Positions 1-7,222 of a stretch of 64,000 bases of DNA are shown in pieces. The notes beneath the pieces are model-generated. The model saw nothing but the letters and a program-made list of their open reading frames with translations. It searched no databases and had not been told where the DNA came from. The stretch is from an uncultured Oscillospiraceae bacterium (GTDB lineage Bacteria; Bacillota; Clostridia; Oscillospirales; Oscillospiraceae). The position numbers and the translations under genes were made by a program. Position 1 is the first letter of the stretch, and each line of letters begins with the position of its first letter. Location: the NCBI GenBank assembly GCA_905233385.1, contig CAJOEH010000012.1, forward strand, positions 38,114-102,113, read 5' to 3'.

Positions 1-1148
1 TCGAGCCGAACACGGACAGCGAAATGCTGAAATTCATGCGCCGGCAGGCGGAGATCGCCATCGACACGGCGGACGTGATCGTGATGGTCACGGACGTCAA
101 GACCGGCGTGACTGCGGCGGATTCGGATGTGGCGGCCATGCTGCTGCGCAGTAAAAAGCCCGTCTGTCTGGCGGTCAACAAGTGCGACAGCGTCGGCGCG
201 GTCAATCCCGACGTCTACGAATTCTACGCGCTCGGTCTCGGCGATCCGATCGAGACCTCCGCCGTCCACGGCCACGGCACCGGCGACCTGCTGGACTGGT
301 GCGTGGCGCATTTCCCGCCGGAGAGCGAGAACGAGGACGAGGGCGAGGTCATCAACGTCGCCATCGTCGGCAAGCCGAACGTCGGCAAGTCCAGCCTGCT
401 CAACAGGATCCTCGGCGAGGAGCGCGTGATCGTCTCCGACGTCGCAGGCACGACCCGCGACGCGATCGACAGCTGCTTTGAAAACGAATACGGCAAATAC
501 CGCTTTATCGACACCGCCGGTATGCGCCGCAAGTCCAAGGTGGACGACGCGATCGAAAAGTACTCCAATATGCGCACGATCGCCGCGATCGACCGGGCGG
601 ACGTCTGCCTGATCCTGATCGACGCGAACGAGGGCGTGACGGAGCAGGACACGAAGATCGCGGGACTGGCGCACGAGGCGGGCAAGGCGTGCATCATCGT
701 CGTCAATAAGTGGGACACGGTCGAAAAAGAGACCAACACGATGAACGAGATGTCGGCGAAGATCCGGCAGGATCTGAGCTATATGACCTACGCTCCGCTG
801 CTGTTCATCTCCGCGCTGACGGGTCAGCGCGTGGGCAAGCTCTATGAGCTGATCAACTACGTCGCGAATCAGAGCGCGATGCGCATCTCCACCGGTATGC
901 TCAACAACGTGCTGGAGGACGCGACGGCACGCGTGCAGCCGCCGACGGACAAGGGTCGCCGCCTCAAGATCTACTATATGACGCAGGTCGGCGTCAAGCC
1001 GCCGCATTTCGTCATTTTCTGCAACGACGCGCGGCTGTTCCACTTTTCCTATCAGCGGTATCTGGAGAATCAGATCCGCGCGACCTTCGGCCTGGAGGGC
1101 ACGCCGGTGCGCATCACGATCCGTCAGAAAGGCGATAAGGAGGAATAA
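1..1148 (+). CDS. der: Ribosome-assembly GTPase Der/EngA (5' end outside window)
   Basis: Der is the tandem-GTPase factor needed for 50S subunit maturation. The reading frame is open from the first bases, so the start lies upstream and the P-loop of the first G domain is missing. What remains of G domain 1 carries the NKCD (G4) motif near base 177. G domain 2 is complete: P-loop GKPNVGKS at about base 370, DTAGMRRK (G3) at about 510 and NKWD (G4) at about 708. The C-terminal part (about bases 900-1148) fits the KH-like domain that follows in this family. The stop is 3 bases before plsY, so the two are probably co-transcribed. The double G domain plus KH tail is specific to Der, so confidence is high. 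Confidence 0.96.
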   Translation, partial: EPNTDSEMLKFMRRQAEIAIDTADVIVMVTDVKTGVTAADSDVAAMLLRSKKPVCLAVNKCDSVGAVNPDVYEFYALGLGDPIETSAVHGHGTGDLLDWCVAHFPPESENEDEGEVINVAIVGKPNVGKSSLLNRILGEERVIVSDVAGTTRDAIDSCFENEYGKYRFIDTAGMRRKSKVDDAIEKYSNMRTIAAIDRADVCLILIDANEGVTEQDTKIAGLAHEAGKACIIVVNKWDTVEKETNTMNEMSAKIRQDLSYMTYAPLLFISALTGQRVGKLYELINYVANQSAMRISTGMLNNVLEDATARVQPPTDKGRRLKIYYMTQVGVKPPHFVIFCNDARLFHFSYQRYLENQIRATFGLEGTPVRITIRQKGDKEE

Positions 1149-1151
1149 CGA

Positions 1152-1787
1152 ATGGATATGGTTTGGAAGATCCTTGCCTGCGTCGCGATCGGCTACCTGC
1201 TGGGCGGATTTAACGGCGCGATCCTGATCTCCCGCATCAAACTGCACGAGGACGTGCGCGAAAAGGGGAGCGGCAACGCCGGCCTGACGAATTTCCTGCG
1301 CTCCTACGGCGGCTGGGCGACCCTGCTCGTCGTGGTGATCGACCTCGGCAAGACGATCCTTGCCTGCTGGCTCGCGACGCTGATCCTGCCGGAACACCGC
1401 GAGCTTGCGGTGATGATCGCGGGCATTTCGATCCAGATCGGTCACATTTTCCCCGTCTATTTCGGCTTTCACGGCGGCAAGGGCGTACTTTCCAGTGCGG
1501 CCGTCGCCATTATGCTGGACTGGCGGATCTTCGTGATCGCGATCTCGGTCTTCATCCTGCTGTTTTTCCTCACGCGCTTCGTTTCGCTCGGGTCGATCGT
1601 GGCGATGTGCACCTTCGCGGGTCTGACGGCGGCCTTTTATCCGGACCAGCCGTTCGTCTGGGGGCTTGCCGTTCTGATGGCGCTCATCGTGATCGTCACG
1701 CACCGCGAGAATATCTCGCGGCTGATCCACGGCAAGGAGCGCAAGACCTATTTCCATAAGGAAAAGAACGAGAGGGCGGCAAAGTGA
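1152..1787 (+). CDS. plsY: Acyl-phosphate:glycerol-3-phosphate acyltransferase PlsY
   Basis: PlsY is an integral membrane enzyme that transfers an acyl group from acyl-phosphate to glycerol-3-phosphate, the first step of phospholipid synthesis in most Gram-positive bacteria. The 211-residue length is normal. Family motifs are present: GSGNAGLTN at residues 39-47 and HGGKGV at 107-112, set among about five hydrophobic segments. The short polar tail is lysine-rich. The stop codon overlaps the GTG start of gpsA (GTGA), so the acyltransferase and the enzyme that makes its substrate are translationally coupled. Confidence 0.96.
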   Translation: MDMVWKILACVAIGYLLGGFNGAILISRIKLHEDVREKGSGNAGLTNFLRSYGGWATLLVVVIDLGKTILACWLATLILPEHRELAVMIAGISIQIGHIFPVYFGFHGGKGVLSSAAVAIMLDWRIFVIAISVFILLFFLTRFVSLGSIVAMCTFAGLTAAFYPDQPFVWGLAVLMALIVIVTHRENISRLIHGKERKTYFHKEKNERAAK

Positions 1788-2785
1788 AGGTTTTGATCGC
1801 CGGCAGCGGCGGCTGGGGCACGGCGCTTGCCATCCGTCTGCTGCAAAACGGCCATAAGGTGATACTTTGGTCCTATTGCGCGTGCGAGAGCGAGCAGCTT
1901 GCCGCGAGCGGGCAGAATCCGTTCCTGCCCGGCGTCCCGCTGCCGAAGGAGCTGCGCTTTACCGCGGACGCTTCCGAAGCGCGGGAGCAGGATATGGTCG
2001 TGTTCGCGACGCCGTCCTTCGCGGTGCGCGGCACGGCGAAGAGGTTCGCGCCCTTCCTGCGCGAGGACGCCGTTCTCGTCTCCGTGACAAAGGGCATCGA
2101 AGAGACCACGGGCTTCCGCATGAGCGAGCTCGTTGCGCAGGAGACGGGGAAGAACGTCGTCGCCCTGTCCGGCCCTTCTCACGCGGAGGAGGTCAGCCGC
2201 GGCATTCCGACCGGCGTCGTCGCCGCGTGTACGGATAAAACGCTTGCCGAGAAGGTGCAGGCGGCCTTCATGTGCGAACGGCTGCGCGTCTACACCTGCC
2301 CCGACACGGTCGGCGTCGAGCTCGGCGCGGCGCATAAGAATGTCATCGCGCTGTGCGCGGGCATCTGCGACGGTCTCGGCTACGGGGACAATACGAAAGC
2401 GCTCCTGATGACGCGCGGCCTTGCGGAGCTTGCGCGGCTCGGCATTGCGCTGGGCGCGTCGCGCGAGACCTTCGCGGGGCTGGCCGGCGTGGGCGATCTG
2501 ATCGTCACCTGCACCTCCATGCACTCGCGCAACCGCCGCGCCGGGATCCTGATCGGTCAGGGCGTCGGCGTGCAGGAAGCGATGAAGCAGGTCGGCGCGG
2601 TTGTCGAAGGCTACTACGCCGCGAGCGCGGCGCATCGGCTCGCGCAGAAATACGGCGTTGAGATGCCGATCACAAACGCCGCGCACGAAGTCCTATATGA
2701 AAATCACGATCCGCGGGAAGCGATCACTACGCTGATGCAGCGGCAGAAGACCGCGGAAGCGGAATACGCCGAATGGGCGAGGTAA
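1784..2785 (+). CDS. gpsA: Glycerol-3-phosphate dehydrogenase [NAD(P)+]
   Basis: This enzyme reduces dihydroxyacetone phosphate to sn-glycerol-3-phosphate for membrane lipid synthesis in the cytoplasm. It has 333 residues, the usual length. An N-terminal Rossmann motif GSGGWGTA lies at residues 7-14, the conserved SGPSHAEEV at 129-137, and the catalytic lysine in GAAHKN at about residue 185. The start is GTG and overlaps the plsY stop by four bases. The neighbouring plsY uses its product directly. Confidence 0.97.
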   Translation: MKVLIAGSGGWGTALAIRLLQNGHKVILWSYCACESEQLAASGQNPFLPGVPLPKELRFTADASEAREQDMVVFATPSFAVRGTAKRFAPFLREDAVLVSVTKGIEETTGFRMSELVAQETGKNVVALSGPSHAEEVSRGIPTGVVAACTDKTLAEKVQAAFMCERLRVYTCPDTVGVELGAAHKNVIALCAGICDGLGYGDNTKALLMTRGLAELARLGIALGASRETFAGLAGVGDLIVTCTSMHSRNRRAGILIGQGVGVQEAMKQVGAVVEGYYAASAAHRLAQKYGVEMPITNAAHEVLYENHDPREAITTLMQRQKTAEAEYAEWAR

Positions 2786-2791
2786 AGAAAG

Positions 2792-3316
2792 ATGGAAAAA
2801 GAGAAAGAGATTATACAGGAAGAAAAGAAAGAACTGACGGAGGAAGAAAAGAAAGCGAATAAGAAAACAGAGCTGATCCGCTCGCTGAAATACTTGATGT
2901 TTACCTTTTCCGCCGGCGCGATCCAGTTCCTTTCCAACACCTTCCTGGAGGAAGTCGTACATCTGGCGCACTGGCCGAGCTATCTGATCGCGCTGGTGCT
3001 GTCGGTCGTCTGGAACTTCACGCTCAACCGCCGCTACACGTTCAAGTCCGCCAACAACGTGCCGATCGCGATGCTGAAGGTGACCGCGTACTATCTCGTC
3101 TTCACGCCGCTGTCCACCTGGCTGGACGCCTGGCTGACGGGCACCTGCAACTGGCCGTGGTATTTCGCGACCATTACGATCATGATGCTGAATCTGGCCA
3201 CGGAATTCCCGTTCCAGCGCTTCGTCGTCTTCCGCAACAGCCTTGACACCAACGACCTTGCGGAAAAAGAAAGAGCGAAAGAGCAAGCGGAAGAAGCGGA
3301 AGAAAGCAACGAATAA
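2792..3316 (+). CDS. GtrA-like four-helix membrane protein
   Basis: A 174-residue protein with a very charged Lys/Glu N-terminus (about residues 1-28) followed by four hydrophobic segments. The phrases WNFTLNRRYTF and FQRFVVF match the GtrA/DPMS family, whose members are thought to help move polyprenyl-linked sugars across the membrane or to assist glycosyltransferases. No glycosyltransferase lies next to it, so the substrate is unknown. It starts 6 bases after gpsA and ends just before a strong hairpin terminator, so it is probably the last gene of the der-plsY-gpsA transcript. Confidence 0.8.
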   Translation: MEKEKEIIQEEKKELTEEEKKANKKTELIRSLKYLMFTFSAGAIQFLSNTFLEEVVHLAHWPSYLIALVLSVVWNFTLNRRYTFKSANNVPIAMLKVTAYYLVFTPLSTWLDAWLTGTCNWPWYFATITIMMLNLATEFPFQRFVVFRNSLDTNDLAEKERAKEQAEEAEESNE

Positions 3317-3322
3317 TGCAAC

Positions 3323-3350
3323 AAAGCGGCTGCTCACGCAGCCGCTTTTT
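3323..3350 (+). terminator. Rho-independent terminator after the GtrA-like gene
   Basis: An 11-bp stem (AAAGCGGCTGC with its complement) closes a TCAC-type loop and runs into a T tract. It lies directly behind the stop codon at 3316 and would end the der-plsY-gpsA transcript. Confidence 0.85.
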
Positions 3351-3360
3351 CCGTCAGACC

Positions 3361-3473
3361 TGTCATTGCCCGACTTGTTCAGGCAATCCGTCCGTCGCAG
3401 GGAAGGTTCTTTATCGCAGAAGGAGTGAACTCCCTCAGTCAGCTTCGCTGACAGCTCCCTCAAAGAGGGAGCC
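3361..3473. repeat. Dispersed palindromic repeats (half element TGTCATTGCC plus CTCCCTC type)
   Basis: Bases 3361-3400 carry the end sequence TGTCATTGCCCG seen in the longer element at 36885. Bases 3427-3473 read GAACTCCCTCAG, then TCAGCTTCGCTGA, then a GCTCCCTC/GAGGGAGC palindrome, which is the same architecture as the repeat at 38250 and 47101. Neither part is coding. A further GC palindrome follows at 3487-3508. Confidence 0.7.
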
Positions 3474-3530
3474 TTTGCAGTGAAATTCCGTGCGCTTCGC
3501 GCACGGAATGAAATAAGGTATGGAGAAAAC

Positions 3531-3559
3531 AAAAAAGACAAGCCGATGCAGCTTGCCTT
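3531..3559 (-). terminator. Terminator of rpmB
   Basis: Read on the minus strand, the stem GGCAAGC/GCTTGTC is followed by a run of six T residues. It lies 24 bases past the rpmB stop. Confidence 0.7.
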
Positions 3560-3582
3560 TCTGTATGTCGGGATTGTCAAAA

Positions 3583-3771
3583 TCAGATAGCGCGTTCGAC
3601 CTTATTGGAACGGAGGCATCTTGTACAGACATAGACATGGCGGGGAGAACCGTCAACGATTGCTTTCACGCGCTTTACATTGGGCTTCCAAGCTCTGTTG
3701 GAACGTCTGTGAGAATGGGAGACCTTAATGCCGAACGTAACGCCCTTGCCGCAAATATCGCACTTTGCCAC
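3583..3771 (-). CDS. rpmB: 50S ribosomal protein L28
   Basis: The predicted 62-residue protein is the standard L28 length. It reads MAKCDICGKGV at the start and contains the family phrases SHSHRRSNR, WKPNVK and VCTRCLRSNKV; the cysteine pairs are those of the zinc-binding form. The start is the GTG at 3771: a GGAGG lies 8 bases upstream, and the next in-frame TTG upstream would swallow that ribosome binding site. The gene is a lone minus-strand transcript between two plus-strand operons and has its own terminator. Confidence 0.95.
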   Translation of the reverse strand: MAKCDICGKGVTFGIKVSHSHRRSNRAWKPNVKRVKAIVDGSPRHVYVCTRCLRSNKVERAI

Positions 3772-3900
3772 TTGCTGCACCTCCAATCATACGAAAAATC
3801 GTCAAAACACGGCGTCCGGTGACGCCGACACATATCTTAGCAGAAAATTCTCGGAAATGCAAGAGAAAAATTGCAAAAATAATATATTTTTTCTTGCCTG

Positions 3901-3929
3901 TTGCGAAATCGCCGATTTTAGAATATAAT
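3901..3929 (+). promoter_or_regulatory. Sigma-A-type promoter of hprK
   Basis: TTGCGA at 3901-3906, a 17-base spacer and a perfect TATAAT at 3924-3929, 28 bases before the chosen hprK start. Confidence 0.7.
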
Positions 3930-3957
3930 ATTACATCATGACGGTGGAGGGATGCCC

Positions 3958-4902
3958 ATGAATACGAACGGCGTATTGCTGAAAAACGTAGTCGAGGAGT
4001 TCAAGCTGACGGTGACGCACGCCTCGTCCGACTTTGAGCGCGTGCAGATCCTGGTCGAGGAAGTCACCAGACCCGGCCTGCCGCTGTCCGGCTTTTTCAC
4101 GCACTTTGAGCGGCTCCGTCTGCAGGTCATCGGCCACGTGGAGAACGCCTACCTGAACACGCTGACGCACGAGCGCAAGCTCGAGGTCTTCAACGAGCTG
4201 TTCTCCCGCAAGATCCCCGCGATGATCTTCGCGCGGAACATCGAGCCGCCGGAGGAATGCCTGGAAGCGGCGAAGGAGCAGGATATCACGATCCTGCGCT
4301 GCATGGAGGCCACCTCCTATATCGTCTCCGGCCTGATCTCCTATCTGAAAAACGCCCTTGCGCCGAAGATCTCCCGCCACGGCGTTCTCGTCGAAGTCTA
4401 CGGCGAAGGTTTGCTGCTGATGGGCGAGAGCGGCATCGGCAAGAGCGAGGCGGCGGCTGAGCTGCTCAAGCGCGGCCACCGTCTGATTGCGGACGACGCG
4501 GTAGAGATCCGCAAGATCGCCAACAACACGCTGATGGGCAATTCGCCCGAGCTGATCCGCAACTACATCGAGATCCGCGGCATCGGCGTCATCAACGTCG
4601 CGAAGCTGTTCGGCATGGCGGCGATCAAGAACGAAAGCACGATCGACCTGGTCATCAACATCGTGCCGTGGTCGAGCGAGCAGATCTATGACCGCCTCGG
4701 CCTGGAGGAGCAGTACATGGACATCCTCGGCGTACGGGTCCCGGCCATCACGATCCCGGTCAAGCCCGGCAGAAACCTCGCCATCATCTTAGAGGTCGCG
4801 GCCATGAACAACCGCCAGAAGAAGATGGGCTACAACGCCGCGGAGGAATTCACCGAGCAGATCAACCGGCATTTCGTCGAGCAGAGCGGACAGAGCTTCT
4901 GA
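3958..4902 (+). CDS. hprK: HPr kinase/phosphorylase
   Basis: This bifunctional enzyme phosphorylates HPr on its regulatory serine and reverses the reaction, linking glycolytic flux to carbon catabolite repression. The N-terminal domain covers about residues 1-130. The C-terminal kinase domain has the catalytic His at about 141, a Walker A loop GESGIGKS at 156-163, the IADDAVEI acid pair at about 179-180 and the HprK signature EIRGIGVINV at 205-214. The start at 3958 is preferred over the ATG at 3952: the GGAGG at 3946-3950 is only one base from the first ATG but seven from the second. A terminator follows. Confidence 0.96.
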   Translation: MNTNGVLLKNVVEEFKLTVTHASSDFERVQILVEEVTRPGLPLSGFFTHFERLRLQVIGHVENAYLNTLTHERKLEVFNELFSRKIPAMIFARNIEPPEECLEAAKEQDITILRCMEATSYIVSGLISYLKNALAPKISRHGVLVEVYGEGLLLMGESGIGKSEAAAELLKRGHRLIADDAVEIRKIANNTLMGNSPELIRNYIEIRGIGVINVAKLFGMAAIKNESTIDLVINIVPWSSEQIYDRLGLEEQYMDILGVRVPAITIPVKPGRNLAIILEVAAMNNRQKKMGYNAAEEFTEQINRHFVEQSGQSF

Positions 4903-4914
4903 TTTCGGCATACA

Positions 4915-4956
4915 GGCAGTTCTTATCCCTGCAAAGGGGATAAGAACTGCTTTTTC
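4915..4956 (+). terminator. Terminator of hprK
   Basis: A long perfect stem (GCAGTTCTTATCC and its complement) with a small loop, ending in TTTTT. It separates hprK from the murB transcript. Confidence 0.9.
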
Positions 4957-4971
4957 TGCGCGCATTTTCTG

Positions 4972-5000
4972 TTGCCTTTTTGAGATAGTTTTGTTATAAT
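4972..5000 (+). promoter_or_regulatory. Promoter of the murB-rapZ(C)-whiA-dnaE run
   Basis: TTGCCT at 4972-4977, 17 bases, then TATAAT at 4995-5000. Downstream there is a good ribosome binding site (GGAGG at 5046-5050) six bases before ATG 5057. The reading frame from that ATG stops after 24 codons, see murB. Confidence 0.65.
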
Positions 5001-5127
5001 TATATGGAAAATAAAATGGTGGAATATGGACTTTGAATTCTTCAACGGAGGATGAAATGAAACTGGAGGATCCACAATTTGTGATATTATTTACAAACGT
5101 AACTGAGGTAGACCGTAGTAGACGAAA

Positions 5128-5937
5128 TTGATAGCGCTAGGATGTGAGTTTAATCTCACCTTCACGAAGCTGATGCAGACGACGCACGAAATGGGGATCC
5201 ACCCCTATATCCTCGGCGGCGGCACGAACGTGCTCGCGCCGGACGAGGGCCTCCGCGGCGTTGTGATCGTGACGAAGGACGCGCTGATCGGCCTGCGCCT
5301 GCTGGACGAAAGGCAAATCTCCGCGATGTCCGGCATGACCCTCGCGAAGACGGCGATGTTCGCCGCGCAGGATAACCTCTCCGGCTTGGAATTCGCCCAC
5401 GGCATTCCCGGCACGGTCGGCGGCGCGGTCTATATGAACGCCGGCGCGTACGGCGGCGAGATCAAAGACGTCGCCGTCAAGACGGAATTCATGCGCCTCG
5501 ACGGCACGATCGACGTATACGAGGGCGGCGCGCAGGGCTTCGCCTATCGCAGCAGCGCGTTCCAGGGACTGGAAGGCGTGATCCTGCGGACGGAATTCGA
5601 GCTGACGCCGTCGACCGAAAAAGAAGTCCGCAATAAGATCAAAGAGCTTGCAGATCGACGCCGCGCGTCCCAGCCGCTGGAGCTGCCGTCCGCCGGCAGT
5701 ACCTTCAAGCGGCCGAAGACGGGCTACGCCGCCGCCATGATCGACGAGGCGGGCCTGAAGGGCCTGCGCGTCGGCGGCGCGGCCGTGTCCGAGAAGCACG
5801 CGGGCTTTATCGTGAACTTAGGCGGCGCGACTGCCGCGGACGTGCTCGCGCTGGTGAAGCTGGTGCAGGCACGCGTGCTCGATCACAGCGGCGTGCTGCT
5901 CGAGCCGGAGATCCGGCTGTGGAAACATGAAGATTGA
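5128..5937 (+). CDS. murB: UDP-N-acetylenolpyruvoylglucosamine reductase, 5' end disrupted
   Basis: MurB reduces UDP-GlcNAc-enolpyruvate to UDP-MurNAc with NADPH and FAD. The open frame keeps most of the enzyme: GGGTNVLAPDEG (FAD contact) at 30-41, GIPGTVGGAVYMNAGAYGGE at 92-111, YRSSAF at 140-145, GSTFKRP with the proton-donor serine at 190-196, and LEPEIR with the catalytic Glu at 258-263. The N-terminal TTFRIGGPA-type FAD segment is absent, and GGGTN begins about 20 residues earlier than in short MurB proteins. The frame is closed upstream by TAG at 5119, leaving only a TTG at 5128 or an ATG at 5173, neither with a convincing ribosome binding site. The well-placed ATG at 5057 is in another frame. 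This could be a pseudogene, a recent rearrangement or an assembly fault. Confidence 0.8.
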   Translation: MIALGCEFNLTFTKLMQTTHEMGIHPYILGGGTNVLAPDEGLRGVVIVTKDALIGLRLLDERQISAMSGMTLAKTAMFAAQDNLSGLEFAHGIPGTVGGAVYMNAGAYGGEIKDVAVKTEFMRLDGTIDVYEGGAQGFAYRSSAFQGLEGVILRTEFELTPSTEKEVRNKIKELADRRRASQPLELPSAGSTFKRPKTGYAAAMIDEAGLKGLRVGGAAVSEKHAGFIVNLGGATAADVLALVKLVQARVLDHSGVLLEPEIRLWKHED

Positions 5938-6301
5938 GATCACTTCCTTCGGGCACAACTACGGCGTGCCGGAGGCGGACGTGATTCTGGACGCCCGCTG
6001 CCTGGAAAACCCGTTCTGGGTGCCGGAACTAAAAGAGAAATGCGGACTAAACGCCGAGGTGCGGAACTATATCCTCGGTTTTCCGGAAGGCAGGGAGTTT
6101 GTTGAGCGGCTGACGGACCTTCTGTCCCTGGAGGCGAGAATGGCGATGCGGCGCGGGCTGGACTGCCTGCGCATCGCGGTCGGCTGCACGGGCGGCCGTC
6201 ACCGGAGCGTGACCGTTGCGGAACTGCTCGCCCGCCGTTTCCGCGAAGAACAGTATGAGGTCGCATTGACACACCGGGATCTGGACAAGGACCTTCGGTG
6301 A
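5927..6301 (+). CDS. Stand-alone RapZ C-terminal domain protein
   Basis: A 124-residue protein that matches only the C-terminal half of RapZ/YvcJ: SFGHNYGVP at the start, DARCLENPFWV at 22-32, GCTGGRHRS at 86-94 and HRDLDKD at 116-122. The usual N-terminal P-loop nucleotide-binding domain is missing. In E. coli the C-terminal domain is the part that binds small RNA and glucosamine-6-phosphate. Full-length RapZ normally sits in this slot before whiA, often with yvcK, which is also absent here. The start overlaps the murB stop by 11 bases. Single-domain relatives may be legitimate proteins, so I do not call it a pseudogene. The role is unknown, but the position suggests a link to amino-sugar or wall supply. 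Confidence 0.85.
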   Translation: MKIEITSFGHNYGVPEADVILDARCLENPFWVPELKEKCGLNAEVRNYILGFPEGREFVERLTDLLSLEARMAMRRGLDCLRIAVGCTGGRHRSVTVAELLARRFREEQYEVALTHRDLDKDLR

Positions 6302-6317
6302 GAGAAAGGAGCGCGCA

Positions 6318-7220
6318 ATGTCGTTTTCGGGCAGCGTAAAAAGTGAATTATGCCGGACGGAAGTCGAGAAGAACTGCTGCGCGCTCGCGGAGGCGATGGG
6401 CACGCTGCTGTTCGCCAATACCTTCGCACCGGACTGCATCCGCATCGTGACCGAGAGCCGGAACTTCGGCACGAGGCTGCCGCGTCTGTTCCGCAAGGGG
6501 CTCGGCGTGAGCTTCGACCAGCTCCCGGAGGGAAGCGGCAGCGGCAAGCTGACCTATGTGATCACCGATAAGGAAAAGATCCATAAGGTATTCAGCGCCT
6601 GCGGCTTCTCTGCGCAGACGAGCATTTCGCTGCACGTCAACTTTGCGCTTCTGGAAAAGGAGTGCTGTCAGAGAGCCTTCCTGCGCGGCGCGTTTTTGGC
6701 GGGCGGCTCGGTCACCGACCCCGAAAAACGCTATCATCTGGAACTCTCCACGACCCACCTGAAGGTCAGCCGCGAGACCGGCACCCTGATGCGCGAGATG
6801 GAGCTGACCGCGAAGGAGACCGAGCGCAAGGGAAGCTCCGTGCTCTATTATAAGCAGAGCGACAGCATCGAGGACTTCCTGACGGCGATCGGCGCGCCGG
6901 TCAGCGCAATGGCGATTATGTCCGCGAAGATCGAGAAGGACTGGCGCAACGACGCCAACCGCAAGACGAACTGCGACTCCGCGAACGTGGACAAGGCGAT
7001 CGCCGCCTCGCAGGATCAGCTTGCCGCCATCCGGAAGCTGGAACGCAGCGGGCGGTACGAGACCCTGCCCGAGAAGCTCAAAGAGACCGCGGCGCTGCGC
7101 CGCGAGTACCCGGAGACGACCCTGACGGAGCTTGCGGAGCTCCATGAGCCGCCGATCAGCAAGTCGGCGGTCAATCACCGGATGAGAAAGCTGCTGGCAC
7201 TGGCGGCAGAGGAGAAATAA
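6318..7220 (+). CDS. whiA: Sporulation/cell-division regulator WhiA
   Basis: WhiA is a DNA-binding protein with an N-terminal fold resembling LAGLIDADG homing endonucleases and a C-terminal helix-turn-helix. It affects sporulation genes in actinomycetes and division or chromosome segregation in Firmicutes. The 300-residue product starts MSFSGSVKSEL and shows LAGGSVTDP, KQSDSIEDFL, the NDANRKTNCDSANVDKA block and the terminal HTH (LTELAELHEPPISKSAVNHRMRKL region). AAAGGAG lies 8 bases before the ATG. It follows the RapZ domain gene and precedes dnaE by two bases. Confidence 0.96.
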   Translation: MSFSGSVKSELCRTEVEKNCCALAEAMGTLLFANTFAPDCIRIVTESRNFGTRLPRLFRKGLGVSFDQLPEGSGSGKLTYVITDKEKIHKVFSACGFSAQTSISLHVNFALLEKECCQRAFLRGAFLAGGSVTDPEKRYHLELSTTHLKVSRETGTLMREMELTAKETERKGSSVLYYKQSDSIEDFLTAIGAPVSAMAIMSAKIEKDWRNDANRKTNCDSANVDKAIAASQDQLAAIRKLERSGRYETLPEKLKETAALRREYPETTLTELAELHEPPISKSAVNHRMRKLLALAAEEK

Positions 7221-7222
7221 TC

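Noticed and set aside
5026..5055. Nine-codon leader ORF (MDFEFFNGG) before murB
   Set aside because: It overlaps the ribosome binding site of the next ATG; there is no stem-loop or codon run typical of attenuators. Noted only as part of the disrupted murB start.
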